Below, piece by piece: positions 1 to 8,991 of a stretch of DNA of 64,000 nucleotides. Origin of the DNA: Roseateles sp. (GTDB taxonomy: Bacteria > Pseudomonadota > Gammaproteobacteria > Burkholderiales > Burkholderiaceae_C); NCBI GenBank assembly GCA_016790285.1, contig JAEUPJ010000029.1:17995-81994 (forward strand), read 5' to 3'. How positions within the stretch are numbered: position 1 is the first letter of the stretch; every line of letters starts with the position of its first letter. The notes beneath the pieces are model-generated. The model had not been told where the DNA came from, did no database searches, and worked only from the letters and a program-made list of their open reading frames with translations. A program made the translations under genes and the position numbers.

Positions 1-213
1 CAGGGCGAGCGTGGCCTGCTCCAGCACCTGGGCCAGCGACGCGTCGGTGCGCAGCTCGCCGATGGTGGGGAAGAGCTGGCGCAGGCGCGGCTCGAAGCCG
101 GGCAGGCGCTCCAGCGAGCGTTCGGCGTCGCTGCAATGCACGACGGCCTCGATGGCCGTGTGGCGGCTCCACATGTTCGGGCCGCGCAGCGCGCGGGTGC
201 GGGAAACGTCCAT
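1..213 (-). CDS. cphA: Cyanophycin synthetase CphA, N-terminal fragment (cut by window edge)
   Basis: Only the first 71 codons are in the window; the gene runs off the left edge. CphA polymerises L-Asp and L-Arg into cyanophycin, adding Asp to the backbone and Arg to the side chain, each step using ATP. The N-terminus reads RALRGPNMWSRHTAIEAVV, the family's opening motif, and the same RGPNMW is found in the neighbouring cphA'. The ATG at 213 is 24 bases after the cphA' stop, so the two are probably one operon with cphA' first, the arrangement known from Cupriavidus and other Burkholderiales. The catalytic domains are not visible here, so whether this copy is the active polymerase is inferred from family knowledge. 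Confidence 0.85.
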   Translation of the reverse strand, partial: MDVSRTRALRGPNMWSRHTAIEAVVHCSDAERSLERLPGFEPRLRQLFPTIGELRTDASLAQVLEQATLAL

Positions 214-237
214 GGTTGTTCTTGGGTTTGGTTGACG

Positions 238-2412
238 TCAGGCGAGGTGGAGTTCGGGCACGAAGGTGTCCAGGCCCGCTGCGATGAGTTCCGGCGAGAT
301 GCCCAGGGCCCACGCCGCGGCGACGGCGGCCAGCAGCGTGGAGGCGTCGACCGCCTGCGCGCCGAAGCGGCGCAGCAGCGCGTCGATGTTGGCGCCGGGG
401 GTTTCGGCCGGGCCTTGCGCCAGCACGGCGGCACCGCCGCGCAGGAAGACGGCGCGGCCGCCGCGCTCGCGGTGGTGGCGGATGGCGTCGAGGTTGCCGT
501 CCTCGGCGTAGAAGAGCACTTCGCCGTCGCTGAGCTCGGCCATGTCCACGAGGCGCGGGTGCGCGGCGTGCAGGACGCTCGCGCCATCGCTGAGCACCAC
601 ATCGACCTGGGTGCGCAGCACCTTGTAGAGCTGGTCGACGTCCTGCACGTCGAAGTCCGCGAGGGCGTCGATGCCCTCCAGGTCGGTCACGACGCCCACC
701 GTCGCGCGGTCGTAGGCCAGGCCGTCGCGCAGGATGGAGGCGGCATCGTTCTCGACGACCACGGCATTGACGCCGCGGTTCATCAGCAGGCGGTGGGCGG
801 CGTCCCAGCGGGCGCTGTTCGCCTTCTCGACACGGCGCGTGCCCAGGAACAGGCCGTCGCGGCAGGCCAGGCCCACGTGGCGGCCGTTGAGGTGCAGCAG
901 CCAGGCCACGAGGCGCGAGACCTGCTGGCCACCGCGCGAGCCGGCCACGCCGACGATGGGGATGCGGCCGGTCTCGTCTTCGGCGAAGAGGTGGTCGATG
1001 ATGGCCTGGCCCACGGGCTGGGGCGCGCCCCCGGCGGGCTTGAGGTGCATCAGCAGGCCCGGGCCGGCATTGACCTCGACGATGGCGCCGCCGGTCTCGG
1101 ACAGCGGCTTGCCGATGTCTTCGGTGACGAGGTCCACGCCCGCGATGTCCAGGCCCACGGTGCGTGCGGCCAGGGACACGGCATGTGCCACTTCGGGGTG
1201 GACCTCTGGCGTGCAGTCGATGGCGACGTTGCCGTTGCGCTGGATGAGCACGGACTTGCCGGCCGCCGGCACGGTGTCGGGGGCGAAGCCCTGGCGCTGC
1301 AGGTCCAGCAGCACGACGGGGTCTTCGCCGAGGGTGATGCGGTTGAGGGGGAAGTCCTCGGTCAGGCCGCGGCGGGGGTCGGTGTTGATCTGCAGGTCGA
1401 TCAGCTCGGCCACGGTGTGTTGGCCGTCGCCGTGCACCCAGGCAGCCTCGCCGCGCGCGGCCGCCACGACCTGGCCGCCCACGACCAGCACGCGGTGCTC
1501 GTTGCCTCGGATGTAGCTCTCCACCAGCACCGAGGAGCCCTCGGCGTCGGCCAGCTTGAAGGCGGCCTCGCAGTCGGCTTCGTTGGTGATGTCGAGCGTG
1601 ACGCCGCGGCCGTGGTTGCCGTCGCTGGGCTTGATGACCACCGGCAGGCCGATGTCCTGGGCCGCTTCCCAGGCCTGCGCGGCCGTCTTGACCTCCTGGC
1701 CGTCGGGCACGGGCACGCCCACGGCCTTGAGCAGGGTCTTGGTGAGGTCCTTGTCGCCGGCGATGCCCTCGGCGATGGCGCTGGTCATGTCGGTCTCGGC
1801 CGTCCAGATGCGGCGCTGGCGCTGGCCGTGGCCGAGCTGCACGAGGTTGCCGTCGTTCAGCCGGATGTGCGGGATGCGCCGGTCGGTGGCCGCGGCCACG
1901 ATGGCCGCGGTGGAGGGGCCGAGGTAGCAGTCGTCGAGCTTGTCGCGCACCCGGGCCACGGCGGCGGGCACATCAAACGGCTCGTCGTTGATCATGGCCA
2001 TGATGAGGGCGTGGCCCTCGGCCAGGGCGGCGCGGGCGACCTGCTCGTCGCGGGCCCGGAAGACCATGCGGTAGACGCCGCGCTGGCTGGTCGAGCGCGT
2101 CTGGCCGAAACCCGTGGGCATGCCCGCGAGGTTGAGCAGCTCGATGACGATGTGCTCCAGCACGTGGCCGCACCAGGTGCCTTCGCGCAGCCGCTCGATG
2201 AAGCCGCCGCGCTCGCCGACGCCGCAGTGGTGTTCGATGAGGGCGGGCAGGGCGGTCGTCAGGCGGTCGTTGAAGCCGGGCAGCAGGTGGGAGGGGTAGT
2301 CCTCCAGCTCGCCGAGGTCGAGCCAGACTTCCAGCACCGGCCGGTAGGTCCACATGTTGGGCCCGCGCAGGTAGTTGATGCGCAGCAGGCGGATGTCGTT
2401 CTTCTTGCTCAT
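238..2412 (-). CDS. cphA': Cyanophycin synthetase-like protein CphA' with degenerate C-terminal P-loop
   Basis: 724 residues, shorter than the roughly 870 of canonical CphA. The N-terminal domain (1-200) carries YLRGPNMW. A central ATP-grasp domain follows (about 210-480), with VIKPSDGNHGRGV near 260 and an EVNAGPG segment. The C-terminal domain resembles Mur ligases. Canonical CphA has a GTNGKTT-type P-loop there; this protein reads GVAGSRGGQQ at residues 488-497, so the nucleotide-binding Lys is Gly495 and the following Thr residues are Gln. The Mur-like site is therefore unlikely to bind ATP, while ATP-grasp looks intact. Known betaproteobacterial cphA'-cphA pairs have this two-gene form. 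The exact role is uncertain: a half-reaction, priming or a structural partner of CphA. It is transcribed divergently from the ABC transporter at 2514. Confidence 0.88.
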   Translation of the reverse strand: MSKKNDIRLLRINYLRGPNMWTYRPVLEVWLDLGELEDYPSHLLPGFNDRLTTALPALIEHHCGVGERGGFIERLREGTWCGHVLEHIVIELLNLAGMPTGFGQTRSTSQRGVYRMVFRARDEQVARAALAEGHALIMAMINDEPFDVPAAVARVRDKLDDCYLGPSTAAIVAAATDRRIPHIRLNDGNLVQLGHGQRQRRIWTAETDMTSAIAEGIAGDKDLTKTLLKAVGVPVPDGQEVKTAAQAWEAAQDIGLPVVIKPSDGNHGRGVTLDITNEADCEAAFKLADAEGSSVLVESYIRGNEHRVLVVGGQVVAAARGEAAWVHGDGQHTVAELIDLQINTDPRRGLTEDFPLNRITLGEDPVVLLDLQRQGFAPDTVPAAGKSVLIQRNGNVAIDCTPEVHPEVAHAVSLAARTVGLDIAGVDLVTEDIGKPLSETGGAIVEVNAGPGLLMHLKPAGGAPQPVGQAIIDHLFAEDETGRIPIVGVAGSRGGQQVSRLVAWLLHLNGRHVGLACRDGLFLGTRRVEKANSARWDAAHRLLMNRGVNAVVVENDAASILRDGLAYDRATVGVVTDLEGIDALADFDVQDVDQLYKVLRTQVDVVLSDGASVLHAAHPRLVDMAELSDGEVLFYAEDGNLDAIRHHRERGGRAVFLRGGAAVLAQGPAETPGANIDALLRRFGAQAVDASTLLAAVAAAWALGISPELIAAGLDTFVPELHLA

Positions 2413-2513
2413 GGAGCTTGTGGCGTTGGGGGTTGTGCAGGGCGCGAGCCCGTGGAATTGTGCGCTGAACTCATGGCGGAGAATCGCAGCCGCCCGTCAG
2501 CGCGAACAACAAG

Positions 2514-4763
2514 ATGCAAAGCCTTCCTCCCGACACAGCGCCTCATCCTCAATCGGCTGCCCTCCAAGGGCGGCTTCTGGCTGGCGAGAACGTCGTGGCC
2601 ACCGTGGAGGTTGACCTCGACGCCCAGGGGCAGTTTGCCCAGGGGCTGATTGCGCTGACGAATTCACGCTTGCTCGCCTTCGAACCCGCTGGCGGTGCCT
2701 GGACGGACTTTGCCCTGGCGCCCGGGCAGCACCTGAAGCTCAGCGACCACGGCGGCCTGGCCTTCCTGGAACTTTTCGATACGAATGGCCGCCTGGCGCG
2801 CTGGCGCTTCACGCTGGCCGCCAACCCGGCGGCGGTGCGCTTCGTGGACCTGTTCCAGCGTGAACAGCAGCGCCTGGCGGGCGAGCCGGCGCGCGAGGAC
2901 GAGGAAGAGGCCGAGGATTTCGACTTCGGCGAGTCCAGTGCGCCACCGAGCACCTGGGTGCTGCTGCGGCTGTGGCGCTTCGCCCGGCCCTACCAGGGTC
3001 AGCTGCTGCTGGGCTTCGCGCTGATGCTGGGCTCCATCGGCGCCACGCTCGTGTCGCCCTACCTGACGATGCCCTTGATGGACAAGGTGCTCATCCCCTT
3101 CCAGAACGGCCAGGCCATCGACGCCACCCTCGTGGCCCTGTTGCTGGGTGGGCTGCTGGGCGCGGCGCTGATGTCATGGGTGCTGGGCTGGGCCAAGACC
3201 TACCTGCTGGCACTGGTGTCCGAGCGCATCGCGGCTGACCTGCGCACCGCGACCTTCGAGCACCTGCTGAGCCTGTCGCTGGAGTACTTCGGCAACAAGC
3301 GCACCGGCGACCTGATGGCCCGCATCGGCTCCGAGACCGATCGCATCAGCGTCTTCCTGAGCCTGCACGCGCTGGACTTCATCACCGACGTGCTGATGTT
3401 GCTGATGATCTCCACCATCCTCTTCAACATCCACCCCGGGCTGGCGCTGGCCACGCTCGTGCCGCTGCCCTTCATCGCCTGGATGATCCACCTCGTGCGC
3501 GACCGGCTGCGCACGGGCTTCGAGAAGATCGACCGCGTCTGGGGCGAGGTCACCAACATCCTGGCCGACACCATCCCGGGCATCCGCGTGGTCAAGGCGT
3601 TTGCGCAGGAGGCCCGCGAGGCGCGCCGCTTCAAGGCCGCCAATGCCGCCAACCTGCAGGTCAATGACCGGCTCAACAAGACCTGGAGCCTGTTCACGCC
3701 CACCGTCGCGCTGCTGACCGAGATGGGGCTGCTGGTGGTGTGGGGCGTGGGCATCTGGCTGATCTCGCACCAGAGCATCACGGTGGGCACACTCACCGCC
3801 TTCCTCGCCTACATCGGTCGCTTCTATGGCCGACTGGACTCCATGAGCCGCATCGTGTCGGTCACGCAGAAGGCCGCGGCCGGTGCCAAGCGCATCTTCG
3901 ACATCCTCGACCACGTCTCCAACGTGCCGGACCCCGTCAACCCCCTGCCCTTCACCGAGGCCAAGGGCGCGATCTCCATGCAGGGGCTGAACTTCCGCTA
4001 CGGCTCGCGCTCGGTCGTGCGCAACCTGAACCTGGACATCCGCCCCGGCGAGATGGTGGGCCTGGTGGGCCACAGCGGCTCAGGAAAGAGCACGCTGGTG
4101 AACCTGATCTGCAGGTTCTACGACGTGACCGAGGGTTCTATCCGCGTCGACGGCGTGGACCTGCGCCGCATCAAGGTGTCCGACTACCGCCGCCACATCG
4201 GCCTGGTGCTGCAGGAGCCCTTCCTGTTCTTCGGGACGATTGCCGAGAACATCGCCTACGGCAAGCCCGACGCCACGCGCGACGAGATCGTCGCGGCCGC
4301 CCGCGCTGCGCATGCGCACGAGTTCATCCTGCGCCTGCCGCACGGCTACGACAGCCTCGTGGGCGAGCGCGGCCAGGGCCTGTCGGGCGGCGAGCGCCAG
4401 CGCATCTCCATCGCTCGCGCGCTGCTGATCGACCCGGCCATCCTCATCCTGGACGAGGCCACCAGCGCGGTCGACACCGAGACCGAGAAGGAAATCCAGC
4501 GCGCGTTGGACAACCTCGTGAAGGGCCGCACGACGATCGCCATCGCCCACCGCCTGTCCACGCTGCGCAAGGCCGACCGCCTGGTGGTGATGGACCGCGG
4601 CGAGATCGTCGAGCTCGGGCCGCACGACGAGCTGATTGCCAAGCAGGGCCATTACTGGCGGCTGTGGGAGGCCCAGGCCCGCCGCGTGGATGCCGAGGAG
4701 GCGGACGACGCCGGCCTCATGGTCGTCGCCCCCAACCCGAACGCGCACACGGTGAACGCATGA
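2514..4763 (+). CDS. ABC exporter-type protein associated with cyanophycin genes
   Basis: 749 residues with a fused membrane and ATPase architecture. An N-terminal soluble extension of about 150 residues ends in an acidic stretch. A six-helix ABC membrane domain follows (about 155-450), then the nucleotide-binding domain with Walker A GHSGSGKST at 519-527, signature LSGGERQR at 623-630 and Walker B ILILDE at 643-648. The stop overlaps the start of the DUF1854 gene (ATGA), so the two are translationally coupled. Both are divergent from cphA'-cphA across 101 bases. This ABC plus DUF1854 pair recurrently accompanies cyanophycin synthesis genes and carries 'cyanophycin metabolism-associated' names in protein family collections. 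Its substrate is unknown; homodimeric export is inferred from the fold. Confidence 0.85.
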   Translation: MQSLPPDTAPHPQSAALQGRLLAGENVVATVEVDLDAQGQFAQGLIALTNSRLLAFEPAGGAWTDFALAPGQHLKLSDHGGLAFLELFDTNGRLARWRFTLAANPAAVRFVDLFQREQQRLAGEPAREDEEEAEDFDFGESSAPPSTWVLLRLWRFARPYQGQLLLGFALMLGSIGATLVSPYLTMPLMDKVLIPFQNGQAIDATLVALLLGGLLGAALMSWVLGWAKTYLLALVSERIAADLRTATFEHLLSLSLEYFGNKRTGDLMARIGSETDRISVFLSLHALDFITDVLMLLMISTILFNIHPGLALATLVPLPFIAWMIHLVRDRLRTGFEKIDRVWGEVTNILADTIPGIRVVKAFAQEAREARRFKAANAANLQVNDRLNKTWSLFTPTVALLTEMGLLVVWGVGIWLISHQSITVGTLTAFLAYIGRFYGRLDSMSRIVSVTQKAAAGAKRIFDILDHVSNVPDPVNPLPFTEAKGAISMQGLNFRYGSRSVVRNLNLDIRPGEMVGLVGHSGSGKSTLVNLICRFYDVTEGSIRVDGVDLRRIKVSDYRRHIGLVLQEPFLFFGTIAENIAYGKPDATRDEIVAAARAAHAHEFILRLPHGYDSLVGERGQGLSGGERQRISIARALLIDPAILILDEATSAVDTETEKEIQRALDNLVKGRTTIAIAHRLSTLRKADRLVVMDRGEIVELGPHDELIAKQGHYWRLWEAQARRVDAEEADDAGLMVVAPNPNAHTVNA

Positions 4764-5233
4764 GCACACTGCCTTTTCGCGACCTGCGCCTGGACGCCCA
4801 CGGCCGGCTCGTCCTGACCGACCTGAACGGCGCCGAGCACGTGGGCATCACGCCCGTGCGGGCCCATCCCATCTCGGCGCCGGACGAGGGCGTGTCCCTC
4901 ATCGGCGTGCACGGCCACGAGCTGGCCTGGGTGCCGCGGCTGTCGGGCCTGCCGGATGCGCCGCGCCAGCTGCTGCAACAGGAGCTGGCTGCGCGCGAGT
5001 TCCACCCCGTGCTCAAGCGGCTGATCTCGGTCAATACCTTCGCCACGCCCAGCACCTGGCGCATCGAAACCGACCGCGGCGAGATCGACTTCGTGCTCAA
5101 GAGCGAGGAAGACATCCGCCGGCTGGAAGAGGGCCGGCTGCTGATCACGTCCACCCATGGCGTGCAGCTGCAGGTGCCGGACCGGTGGGCGCTGGACAAG
5201 GCGTCGAAGCGCTTGCTAGAGCGCTTCCTTTAA
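4760..5233 (+). CDS. DUF1854 protein, cyanophycin metabolism-associated
   Basis: 157 residues, no signal peptide and no membrane helix, so cytoplasmic. The ATG at 4760 overlaps the ABC transporter stop by four bases. The central part (THGVQLQVPDRWALD near 130-144, and FATPSTWRIETDRGE near 95) matches my memory of DUF1854 proteins found beside cyanophycin ABC transporters. No catalytic motif is evident, and the close coupling suggests a soluble partner or regulator of the transporter. Function is not known. Confidence 0.75.
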   Translation: MSTLPFRDLRLDAHGRLVLTDLNGAEHVGITPVRAHPISAPDEGVSLIGVHGHELAWVPRLSGLPDAPRQLLQQELAAREFHPVLKRLISVNTFATPSTWRIETDRGEIDFVLKSEEDIRRLEEGRLLITSTHGVQLQVPDRWALDKASKRLLERFL

Positions 5234-5305
5234 CCAGGTTTGCGCGAAGCGCAACCGCCCATCGCGCGACTGCCGTGGATCCGGCTCCGCCGGGCCATCG
5301 GCAGT

Positions 5306-5341
5306 GCCCCCCTTGAGGGGGCGCGCGAAGCGCGTAGGGGG
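5306..5341. repeat. Interspersed GC-rich hairpin element, likely bidirectional terminator
   Basis: Between the convergent DUF1854 and bfr genes lie two adjacent hairpins: a run of C and a run of G around TTGA (5307-5321), then CGCGCGAAGCGCG (5322-5334), followed by TAGGGGG. This pattern recurs between genes in Comamonadaceae and relatives, as I recall. A role in ending transcription from both sides is inferred from position. Confidence 0.5.
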
Positions 5342-5346
5342 TGAGC

Positions 5347-5817
5347 CTATTCCCCCATCTGGGACTGCAGGTAGTTCTGCTCGCCGACCTTCTTGACCAG
5401 CTCCAGCTGGGTCTCGAGGTGATCGATGTGCTCCTCGGTGTCTTCGAGGATGTCGACGAACAGCTCGCGCGAGACGTAGTCACGCACGTTCTCGCAGTGC
5501 GCAATGGCTTCCTTGAGGTGGGCGTAGCCGGTCTGCTCGATCTTCAGGTCGCATTCCATCGTCTCGACGGCCGTCTCGCCGATGAGCAGCTTGCCCAGGT
5601 CCTGCAGGTTGGGCAGGCCGTCCAGCGTGAGCACGCGCTCGATGAGCTTGTCGGCGTGCTTCATCTCCTCGATGGACTCCTCGTACTCGTGCTTGGCCAT
5701 CTTCATCAGGCCCCAGTTCTTGAGCATGCGGGCATGCAGGAAGTACTGGTTGATGGCGGTCAGCTCGAGCTTGAGCTGGGTGTTGAGGTGGACGAGGACT
5801 TGTGCGTCGCCTTTCAT
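5347..5817 (-). CDS. bfr: Bacterioferritin
   Basis: 156 residues, the usual length. It forms a 24-subunit iron-storage shell with a di-iron ferroxidase centre and haem at dimer interfaces. Conserved residues are in register with E. coli Bfr: E18, E51, haem ligand M52, H54, E94 and H130. The usual ligand E127 is Thr here, in the segment LEDTEEHID, with E128 next to it; a neighbouring acid may compensate. The start at 5817 follows a GGGAG ribosome-binding site; an in-frame upstream extension to 5943 is not credible because it crosses the Fur box and lacks similarity. It is divergent from bfd, and iron control through the shared Fur site is expected. Confidence 0.93.
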   Translation of the reverse strand: MKGDAQVLVHLNTQLKLELTAINQYFLHARMLKNWGLMKMAKHEYEESIEEMKHADKLIERVLTLDGLPNLQDLGKLLIGETAVETMECDLKIEQTGYAHLKEAIAHCENVRDYVSRELFVDILEDTEEHIDHLETQLELVKKVGEQNYLQSQMGE

Positions 5818-5891
5818 GGGGGCTCCCGAAGCGTGAAATTGGCCCGCAGTATCGCGAGCGAAAGCCCCTGCGCAAAACCGCTCTTTTTGCA

Positions 5892-5910
5892 AATGAGAGC
5901 GATTCGCATT
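5892..5910. promoter_or_regulatory. Fur box in the bfr-bfd divergent region
   Basis: The 19-mer AATGAGAGCGATTCGCATT is an imperfect palindrome that matches betaproteobacterial Fur operators. It sits 74 bases upstream of the bfr start and 12 bases upstream of the bfd start, so Fur bound here could block bfd directly. Seen by eye; occupancy not tested. Confidence 0.7.
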
Positions 5911-5922
5911 AATATTGCATCC

Positions 5923-6147
5923 ATGATTGTTTGCGTCTGCCACCGCGTCTCCGATCGCGACATCGCGATTGCCGCCTCCGCCGGCTGCCCGAATTTCGAG
6001 GCCTTGCAGGACGACCTGCGCGTCGCCACGGCCTGCGGCGCCTGCCGCGACTGCGCCTGTGCCGTGTTCGAGGAAAGCCGCGTGGCGGGCGGCTCGCCCG
6101 GTGCGCGCGGCATGGCCGTGGCCGCCCAGGCGCTGCTGGCGGCCTGA
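5923..6147 (+). CDS. bfd: Bacterioferritin-associated ferredoxin
   Basis: 74 residues. The [2Fe-2S] ligands are visible as C4, C6, C38 and C41 (CVC near the start, CGAC later). Bfd docks on bacterioferritin and delivers electrons that reduce stored ferric iron, releasing it when iron is scarce. It starts at the ATG at 5923, just downstream of the Fur box, and is divergent from bfr, the usual pairing. A C-terminal alanine-rich tail of about 25 residues exceeds the compact E. coli protein. Confidence 0.9.
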   Translation: MIVCVCHRVSDRDIAIAASAGCPNFEALQDDLRVATACGACRDCACAVFEESRVAGGSPGARGMAVAAQALLAA

Positions 6148-6180
6148 AACAGGCCGAAACAGGGCCTAGAATGCCCACCG

Positions 6181-6203
6181 GCGCCGAAACCCGGCGCTTT
6201 TTT
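6181..6203 (+). terminator. Rho-independent terminator after bfd (or hairpin in the cold-shock leader)
   Basis: GCGCCG and CGGCGC form a six-pair stem around a five-base loop, followed by six T. A TAGAAT -10-like hexamer lies just upstream at 6166, so the hairpin could instead be in the 5' leader of the cold-shock gene; the data do not decide. Confidence 0.55.
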
Positions 6204-6289
6204 GTTGGCCAGTTTCCTGAACGTCGTCATGCATCGCGCAGCCGCTTCCGGAAGCGCGCCGCGCAGCACGACTACAGCAAGGAAACACC

Positions 6290-6505
6290 ATGAGCACCCT
6301 CCAGACCGGCACCGTCAAGTGGTTTGACGACGGCAAGGGCTTCGGCTTCATCACTCCCGCCGACGGCGGCAAGGACCTCTTCGCTCACCACAGCGAAATC
6401 AAGAACAACGGCGGTTTCCGCACGTTGGCCGAGGGCGCCCAGGTCGAATTCGAAGTGAAGCAAGGCCCCAAGGGCCTGCAAGCCGCGAACATCCGCGCGG
6501 TGTAA
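6290..6505 (+). CDS. Cold-shock domain protein (CspA family)
   Basis: 71 residues forming a single OB-fold cold-shock domain. RNA-binding motifs KGFGFI (RNP1) and DLFAHHS (RNP2) are intact, as is the family opening GTVKWF. It acts as a single-strand nucleic acid chaperone in the cytoplasm. The 142-base upstream region is long enough for the structured leader typical of csp genes. A strong terminator follows. Confidence 0.93.
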   Translation: MSTLQTGTVKWFDDGKGFGFITPADGGKDLFAHHSEIKNNGGFRTLAEGAQVEFEVKQGPKGLQAANIRAV

Positions 6506-6525
6506 TTCACAGCCCCGCCTGATGC

Positions 6526-6556
6526 AAAGCCCGCGCCTGGCGCGGGCTTTGTGCTT
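6526..6556 (+). terminator. Rho-independent terminator after cold-shock gene
   Basis: AAAGCCCGCGC (6526-6536) pairs perfectly with GCGCGGGCTTT (6540-6550) around a three-base loop; the tail is short in T. Confidence 0.75.
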
Positions 6557-6589
6557 TCCGGGGCGACCTGACGACGACAATTCGAGGTT

Positions 6590-8866
6590 ATGTCCGCCTT
6601 GCCCGTTTCCCCGCCGAAGGCCCTGACCGCCTACCGCCCGTTCTGGGCCAAGCGTTTCGGCCCCGCGCCCTTCCTGCCCATGAGCCGGGCGGAGATGGAG
6701 CAGCTCGGCTGGGATTCCTGCGACATCATCATCGTCACCGGCGACGCCTACGTCGACCATCCGAGCTTCGGCATGGCCGTCATCGGCCGCACGCTGGAGG
6801 CGCAGGGCTTTCGCGTCGGCATCATCGCCCAGCCGGACTGGAACAGCGCTGACGCCTTCAAGGCGCTGGGCAAGCCCAACCTGTTCTTCGGCGTGGCCGC
6901 CGGCAACATGGACAGCATGATCAACCGCTACACGGCTGATCGAAAAATCCGCAGCGACGACGCCTACACGCCCGGCGGCGAGGGCGGCAAGCGCCCCGAC
7001 CGCGCCACCCTTGTCTACACCCAGCGCTGCCAGGAAGCCTTCAAGGACGTGCCCATCGTCATCGGCGGCATCGAGGCCTCGCTGCGCCGCATCGCGCACT
7101 ACGACTACTGGCAGGACAAGGTGCGCCGCTCCGTGCTCGTGGACAGCAAGGCCGACCTGCTCGTCTACGGCAACGCCGAGCGCGCCATCATCGAGATCGC
7201 CCACCGCCTGGCCCGCCGCGAGCCCGTGGAGGCCCTGACCGACATCCGCGGCACCGCCTTCATGCGCCGCGACGCCGACCCGTCGGCCGAGGGCTGGTTC
7301 GAGCTCGACTCCACCGAGGTGGACCGCCCGGGGCGCATCGACGAGCTGATCAGCCCCTACCAGGTCATCGACGACAAGGCCTGCGCGACGAACGACGAGC
7401 CCGACGCGCCCAAGCCCATCACCCTCCACAAGACCGGCCGCATCAGCATGCCGCCGCGCGAGCGCACGGTGGTGCGCCTGCCGGCCTACGAGCAGGTCAA
7501 GAGCGACCCGGTGCTCTACGCCCACGCCAACCGCGTGCTGCACCTGGAGACCAACCCCGGCAACGCGCGCGCGCTGGTGCAGCGCCACGGCGAACGCGAC
7601 CTCTGGATCAACCCGCCGCCCATCCCGCTCACCACGCCGGAGATGGACCACGTCTTCGACCTGCCCTACGCGCGCGCGCCGCACCCGAGCTACGCCGACG
7701 AGCACGGCAGCCACGACGGCGCGACCAAGATCCCCGCGTGGGAGATGATCCGCTTCAGCGTGAACATCATGCGCGGCTGCTTCGGCGGCTGCACCTTCTG
7801 CTCCATCACCGAGCACGAGGGCCGCATCATCCAGAGCCGCTCCGAAGACTCCGTGATCCGCGAGATCGAGGAGATGCGCGACAAGGTCAAGGGCTTCACC
7901 GGCATCGTGTCGGACCTGGGCGGCCCCACGGCCAACATGTACCGCATCGGATGCAAGAGCCCGGAGATCGAGGCGGCCTGCCGCAAGCCGAGCTGCGTGT
8001 ACCCGGGCATCTGCCCCAACCTCAACACCAGCCACGACCCGCTCATCAAGATGTACCGCCGCGCGCGGGCACTGCCGGGCGTCAAGAAGATCCTCATCGG
8101 CTCGGGCCTGCGCTACGACCTGGCCGTGCAGTCGCCGGAGTACGTGAAGGAGCTGGTCACTCACCACGTGGGCGGCTACCTCAAGATCGCGCCGGAGCAC
8201 ACGGAGTCCGGCCCGCTGTCCAAGATGATGAAGCCGGGCATCGGCACCTACGACCGCTTCAAGCAGATGTTCGAGGCGGCCAGCGCCGCAGCCGGCAAGA
8301 AGCAATACCTCATCCCGTACTTCATCGCGGCACACCCGGGCACGAGCGACGAGGACATGATGAACCTGGCCGTCTGGCTCAAGCGCAACGGTTTCCGGGC
8401 CGACCAGGTGCAGACCTTCTACCCGAGCCCCATGGCCACCGCCACGGCGATGTACCACTCCGGGCGCAACCCGCTCAAGGGCATCAGCCGTGACGAGAGC
8501 CGCGGCGAGAAGGTCGACATCGTGCGCGGCGAGCGCCGCCGCCGGCTGCACAAGGCCTTCCTGCGCTACCACGACGCGAACAACTGGCCGCTGCTGCGCG
8601 AGGCCCTGAAGGCCATGGGCCGGGCCGACCTGATCGGCAACGGCAAGCACCACCTCATCCCGAGCTACCAGCCGCTCACCGACGGCAGCTACGAGAGCGC
8701 GCGCCGCAAGAACTCCACGCCCACGCCGGCGGCCGTGAAAGCGCTGCCCAAGGCGGCCGCGCCCCGCAAGGGTCAGGTGCTGACCCAGCACACGGGGCTG
8801 CCCCCCCGCGTGACGGGTGGCGCGCGCAGCGGCACGCTGCGTTCGGGCAAACCCGCAAAGCGTTGA
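6590..8866 (+). CDS. YgiQ-family radical SAM protein
   Basis: 758 residues. An N-terminal domain (1-300) with a B12-binding-like fold opens with [18 protein letters not shown]. The radical SAM cluster motif is CFGGCTFC, with cysteines at 397, 401 and 404, and the core continues to about 650. The C-terminal tail is basic and low in complexity. A 4Fe-4S cluster and S-adenosylmethionine are expected cofactors. The physiological substrate of YgiQ proteins is not established. It stands alone between a terminator and a divergent-looking 125-base gap. Confidence 0.9.
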   Translation: MSALPVSPPKALTAYRPFWAKRFGPAPFLPMSRAEMEQLGWDSCDIIIVTGDAYVDHPSFGMAVIGRTLEAQGFRVGIIAQPDWNSADAFKALGKPNLFFGVAAGNMDSMINRYTADRKIRSDDAYTPGGEGGKRPDRATLVYTQRCQEAFKDVPIVIGGIEASLRRIAHYDYWQDKVRRSVLVDSKADLLVYGNAERAIIEIAHRLARREPVEALTDIRGTAFMRRDADPSAEGWFELDSTEVDRPGRIDELISPYQVIDDKACATNDEPDAPKPITLHKTGRISMPPRERTVVRLPAYEQVKSDPVLYAHANRVLHLETNPGNARALVQRHGERDLWINPPPIPLTTPEMDHVFDLPYARAPHPSYADEHGSHDGATKIPAWEMIRFSVNIMRGCFGGCTFCSITEHEGRIIQSRSEDSVIREIEEMRDKVKGFTGIVSDLGGPTANMYRIGCKSPEIEAACRKPSCVYPGICPNLNTSHDPLIKMYRRARALPGVKKILIGSGLRYDLAVQSPEYVKELVTHHVGGYLKIAPEHTESGPLSKMMKPGIGTYDRFKQMFEAASAAAGKKQYLIPYFIAAHPGTSDEDMMNLAVWLKRNGFRADQVQTFYPSPMATATAMYHSGRNPLKGISRDESRGEKVDIVRGERRRRLHKAFLRYHDANNWPLLREALKAMGRADLIGNGKHHLIPSYQPLTDGSYESARRKNSTPTPAAVKALPKAAAPRKGQVLTQHTGLPPRVTGGARSGTLRSGKPAKR

Positions 8867-8991
8867 TGCGAAACGCGGGACTTTTGCGCCCGCTTCCCGT
8901 GTTCAGCGCCCTGCGGATGCACTACGCTTGCGTCTCTTGATGTGTTGAGGCCGCCGCGCCGTGGCCGCCCAAGCCCGAAAGCCCTGGCCCC

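Noticed and set aside
136-2649. 837-codon open frame on the plus strand across cphA'
   Set aside because: It is antisense to a gene with clear cyanophycin synthetase motifs; its product is Val/Ala/Gly/His-rich with no domain, typical of mirrored GC-rich codons.
5818-5943. Longer N-terminus for bacterioferritin
   Set aside because: It crosses the Fur box and the bfd start; the standard MKGD start has its own ribosome site.
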